From Cryptomeria japonica (Eukaryota > Streptophyta > Pinopsida > Cupressales > Cupressaceae), in contig NC_081411.1 in assembly GCF_030272615.1 (NCBI RefSeq), forward strand, positions 825,774,397-825,834,396: 60,000 bases of DNA, in the 5' to 3' direction. The number at the start of each line of letters is the position of its first letter. Position 1 is the stretch's first letter. This document shows positions 56,504 to 60,000 of the stretch, piece by piece. The position numbers and the translations under genes are program-made. Under the pieces are notes generated by a model. The model searched no databases and was not told the origin of the DNA. It worked only from the letters and a program-made list of their open reading frames with translations.

Positions 56504-57040
56504 TGTTGGCATTATGTGAACCGGTATGTGGACATAATGACATTGTATGTTGTCATTGATGTCAATATGTTGAAGAGGTGTGAACCGACATATGTGAGAA
56601 CCGGTATAACACTGTGAACCGACATTTGTGCCAAAGTAAAGCGGTGTGCTTGTTCATGATGAACCAGCATATAGTTATGGGAACCGGCATATGGAAGTGT
56701 TGTATGACTACCAGTTGGTAGTCTCAACTTCAGGGTTTCCGGTTGATTTGCTTCAAGCCTATGTCGCTCAACCAATGATATTGTGTGATGAGTTAGCATT
56801 GTAAAGAAGAATAGATCGTGTTGCCATGTAAGCCTATGTGCGTGAAGGATCTTGCATGAAGAAGATTGTTCCTATCTACCTCGAGAATGTGCAAAGTCTC
56901 TAAAACGGTGATAAAGCCGCCATAAAATCGGTGGAAATGGACGATGGAGAATGTCTTGAGTTTGGATCAAGATCTGTTGCATTTAATGTAGTGTGCTCAA
57001 TGGTCAGGATTGAACCGTTTGAATTCCTTAACCTAACAGG

Positions 57041-57065
57041 TTTAGGGTTTAGGGTTTAGGGTTTA
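57041..57065 (+). repeat. Telomere-like TTTAGGG x3 in LTR of G
   Basis: TTTAGGG occurs three times in tandem followed by TTTA. This is the plant telomere unit, but it lies inside an LTR. Confidence 0.85.
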
Positions 57066-57304
57066 TGCTACCAACCTATCTGTTTTCCTATAAGGTCGAT
57101 GTTGTGTCTCTTTCTGAGGTTGTTGGCAAAAGTTGTGTGTGTGTATCCAAGAGAAGGGATACATGATTCTTGCCAGACCAAAAGGAGAGAAGTGATACCT
57201 GCAGAGTGTAAGTGCAAAAAGTGAAGAGGAGCTTAAGCAGATCTACATTGGCATTGAGTGTTGTTACCAGATCATTGTAATACCTGTTGATCTCTAACCA
57301 CCTC

Positions 57305-57555
57305 AACAGTTGGAAAATCCCTTAATAGGGTAGCCTTAACCAGCTTGCTGGAAATCCTTTAACAGGGTAATTCAAAGCTACTGAGTTTAGAATCCTTTAG
57401 CTATTGAGTTCTTGAAATCCTCTAACAAGGTAACCTTTAACAGGGTTTAACCCTTAACCGGGTATTGTAGCCATCCCTTAACCAGGTGATCCCTAACAGG
57501 ATCGGTTCCTAGCAAAACCTATTGTAATGTCTCTAACCGGACAAGGCTTCTAACA
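57305..57555 (+). repeat. Degenerate short repeats in LTR of G
   Basis: Words of the type CCCTTAACAGGGTA / CCTCTAACAAGGTA recur about eight times at irregular spacing. Each is nearly self-complementary (CCCT...AGGG). A similar style (GTTAGGAG, GGTTAAGG) appears in the LTRs of C. Confidence 0.6.
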
Positions 57556-57963
57556 GAGCGGACTTCTAAAGAGTTCAAAAACAACTTGTGGGTATTCATC
57601 CCCACCGTGGTTTTTCCCAGTTGGGTTTCCATGTGAAAATTATGTGTGTCATGTGTGATGCTTTTATCTTGTGATGCTTTGCTATTGTCTGTCAAGCATA
57701 TGATGGTTCTATGTTTTATGCCTGTCAATAAAACATGTTGAACTAGTTGTTATTATGATCTGATGATAGATTACCTATTTATGCATAAGGGTGAAATGGT
57801 AGTATAGTCTTGAGTTGAGTGGTAAGCTAAGTGAGTAACCAGTTAATCCTTGTCTCAGACGTTCTTAGCTTTATCGGTTGCACTCTGTTTCAAACCGGTG
57901 TCACTGTTTGCCAATCATTTGGAGTGTCTGTTGTCAAACCGGTTTAGGACTGTATTTTTTCCT

Positions 57964-57994
57964 GTACTGATTCATCCCACCCCCCTCTCAGTAC
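57964..57994 (+). promoter_or_regulatory. C-rich hairpin near the 3' end of the LTR, element G
   Basis: The arms GTACTGA and TCAGTAC are perfect 7-bp complements around TTCATCCCACCCCCCTC. Confidence 0.72.
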
Positions 57995-58031
57995 TGGTTT
58001 GGTACTATTCACTCATCATTGAGTTATCAAT

Positions 58032-58044
58032 TAGTATCAGAGCA
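58032..58044 (+). promoter_or_regulatory. Primer binding site of element G (initiator tRNA-Met)
   Basis: TAGTATCAGAGCA matches TGGTATCAGAGCC with two changes, two bases after the LTR end. Confidence 0.85.
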
Positions 58045-58103
58045 TCCCCCAGGTCCTCTGTGTTTTAAGCTTAACCGCTTGAGGTAAAGATCCCAGTCAA
58101 ATA

Positions 58104-60000
58104 ATGAAGAGGGAAGGTCCAAAGTTTAACAGGGAAAATTTCAGTATATGGAAAGACAGGATGAAGATATACATCAGAAGCATGGGTGCCCAACACTGGA
58201 GCTATGTTGAGAATGTCTATGTTTCCCCTACCGGTACTCTCACCGATGACCAAAAGAGAGAGATATAGGAAAATGGGCAAGTCATGGAAGCCCTAATTAG
58301 TAGTTTATCTAACATTGAGTTTATTGATGTTCAGGACAAGGTAAATCCCAAAGAGGTATGGGATACTCTTGAAAATATCTATGGCAGCGATGAGCATGTA
58401 AAACAGGCTAAGGAAGAAAGCCTGAGAGGGAAGTTTGAAGATATGCGGATAGTTGAAGGTGAGACCATTCAACAATATGGAATAAGAATCAAAACCGTTG
58501 TTGGAGATATCAAGAGTGCAGGTGGTAAAATAGAAGATTCCACTGTGGTAAGCAAAGTCTTGAGATCCCTATTCCCGGTCTATGCAATAAGGGTTGCTGC
58601 TATTCGGGAGCTGAGATCAATAGACAACACTAAGGTATCCTTGGACTCCATCATAGCAAAGTTGACAGCCTATGAGCTAAATAGTTTTGATGGCGGTGTT
58701 CAAAAGACTAAATCAACTTTTAAAACTTTTGTTGTACCATCCAGAAAAGGAAAAGAAGCTAGCACTAGTGGTGAACCAAGACAGAGTAGAGAAATGGATG
58801 ATGAGGAGATTTTGATGGCATTTGAAGCTCTCCTTGCTAGGAAACTTCCTAAAGGAACCAGCAAATACAAAGGTAATCTACCTTTGAAATGCTTTTCTTG
58901 TAACTGGATAGGACATATTGCTGTAAACTATCCTAATGGCGACAACAAGGACAAACCGGAAAGGTTCAAGAAATTCAAAGGAGGAAACCGGAGAAATTGT
59001 TTTGTGGCAATTGATGAAGATCTCACAGATGAAGAATCAGAGGATGAAGAAAATGAAGATATTGTGTTTGTTGTTGTCAAGGAAGATGTGTCAAACAAGA
59101 AGGCTCTTGTCTCCCAGTTTGATAATTCCAATGAGTGGATCATTGATAGTGGTTTTTCTCACCATATGACTGGTGACCGGAGCAAGTTTATATCCTTGGA
59201 GGAGTATGATGGTGGTGTGGTTCGCTTTGGCAATGATACACCATGCATGGTCAAAGGTAGAGGGTCCATCTCTCTGAATGGAAAGAGTAATGCTGACAAT
59301 GTGTATTGGGTTGATGGTCTTAGACACAACCTTCTGAGTGTTGCCCAACTGAATGATAGTGGCCTCATTCTGGAATTCAAGAATGGAGTTTGCAGAATCA
59401 AAGGAAAGAATGGTGAATCGGTGGCCACCGGAATGCAAACCAAAGGTAACCTATTTCATTTGAATGCAAATATAAGTACATGTCTTATGGCTAAATTTGA
59501 TGATAGATGGATATGGCATAGGAGACTCTGCCATGTAAACTTTGATAACATTGTGAAGGCTAGTAAGATCAAGGCAGTTAGAGGGTTGTTGGTGCTAAGA
59601 AAACTGGATAATACCTTGTGCAGAGAGTGTCAATTGGGGAAAATGTCTTCCTCAACCTTTAAAGGTAAATCTTTCACTGCTGACAACTTGCTTGATCTTG
59701 TGCATACTGATTTGTGTGGTCCTATGAAAACTAGAAGTGTGCAGGGTGATAGGTACTTCATGATTCTCACTGATGACTGCTCAAGAATGATGTGGGTGAC
59801 ATTCTTGAAAGACAAGTTTGAAGCCTTTGTAAAGTTCAAAGCTTTCAGGGCATTAGTGGAGAAGGAAAGTGGTAAAAAGATCAAGTGCCTGAGAACTGAT
59901 CAAGGAGGGGAATTCACTTCCAGTGAATTCAACAAGTACTATGAAGAACATGGCATCAAGAGGTAATTGTCTGCCCCCCGGACTCCATAGCAGAATGGCC
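58104..60000 (+). pseudogene. Copia gag-protease-integrase polyprotein, partial (element G)
   Basis: The ATG at 58104 (MKREGPKFNRENFSIWKDRM) begins gag. A stop at 58266-58268 is followed by 560 open codons (58284-59966). UBN2-like region: 'VWDTLENIYGSDEHVKQAKE'. Knuckle CFSCNWIGHIAVNY lacks the last Cys. Protease motif 'WIIDSGFSHHMTGD' has Phe where Cys is usual. The integrase zinc module 'WIWHRRLCHVNF' and 'CRECQLGK' is intact. The core has 'LVHTDLCGPMKTRS' and 'LRTDQGGEFTSSEF', so both first catalytic Asp are present. TAA at 59964-59966 and TAG near 59988 break the core before the window ends. It is younger or better kept than A. Confidence 0.92.

Larger units (their letters stand above)
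56504..58029 (+). repeat. 5' LTR of element G (1526 bp)
   Basis: It starts TGTTGGCATTATGTG and ends GAGTTATCA. TATA-like cctataagg lies near 57089. It contains three telomere-like repeats (57041-57065), a degenerate repeat series at 57305-57555 and the C-rich hairpin (57964-57994). ACCGGT words are frequent. Confidence 0.9.
56504..60000 (+). mobile_element. Element G: Ty1/Copia retrotransposon, 5' part (continues past window)
   Basis: It begins at 56504 directly after the H integrase tail; the presumed target bases ATTGG are 56499-56503. The LTR, primer site, gag, protease and the start of integrase are present. Its 3' part and TSD are outside the window. It is the best preserved coding element here, with only three stops visible in the first 1.9 kb of its gene. 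Confidence 0.92.

Noticed and set aside
57041-57065. Chromosome end or healed telomere
   Set aside because: Only three units, inside an otherwise normal LTR with retroelement sequence on both sides.
1-60000. Host protein-coding genes, rRNA, tRNA, CRISPR
   Set aside because: No frame fits a cellular family, no RNA gene signature and no regularly spaced repeats with unique spacers were seen on either strand.

Overview
The window looks like nuclear DNA of a large-genome seed plant. The repeat-only content, the old nested LTR retrotransposons and the style of the Copia elements suggest a gymnosperm, but that last step is an impression and not a demonstration. I see no host gene, tRNA, rRNA or CRISPR array. 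Almost every base belongs to an LTR retrotransposon, and nine insertions can be closed by eye with 5-bp target-site duplications (TSDs).

Layout (letters are my own names). Element K, a Ty3/Gypsy element on the minus strand, fills 1-44108: its 5' LTR is at 42191-44108, and its leader and gag remnants run towards position 1. Its leader holds a solo LTR N (40905-42055) and the Copia element A (2406-40745; about 7.1 kb once insertions are subtracted). A is split three times: by chromovirus B (4324-20204) in gag, by element D (22684-28787) in the reverse transcriptase, and by element E (30971-40222) in its 3' LTR. B carries solo LTR M (4762-5211) in its 5' LTR and element C (12273-19913, minus strand) in its 3' LTR. 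E carries solo LTR F (37409-38213). From 44109 on lies a Tat-type Gypsy element H (gag, protease, G-patch, RT, two RNase H domains, integrase), with solo LTR L (46982-48432) in its leader. H is cut at 56503 by a further Copia element G, which runs off the window inside its integrase.

Three groups of elements matter. A and G are Copia elements with gag-protease-integrase (and in A RT-RNase H). B and H are Gypsy elements with complete but broken pol. C, D and E have LTRs, an initiator-Met primer site, polypurine tract and TSD, but no pol. E carries only a gag-like protein. C and D carry a coiled-coil/zinc-knuckle ORF1 plus a second long ORF2 that I cannot assign to a family. ORF2 of C and ORF2 of D are homologous along most of their length although their LTRs and orientations differ. 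This is the best candidate here for an undescribed system: a pol-less LTR element lineage with its own conserved large protein, presumably moved by Copia enzymes in trans.

A, C, D, E, F and G also share terminal control signals: a TGTTGRCA start, a C-rich hairpin with a covarying stem just before the LTR end, and (where visible) a doubled polypurine tract. All coding regions carry stops, and most also frameshifts, so nothing in the window looks currently autonomous.
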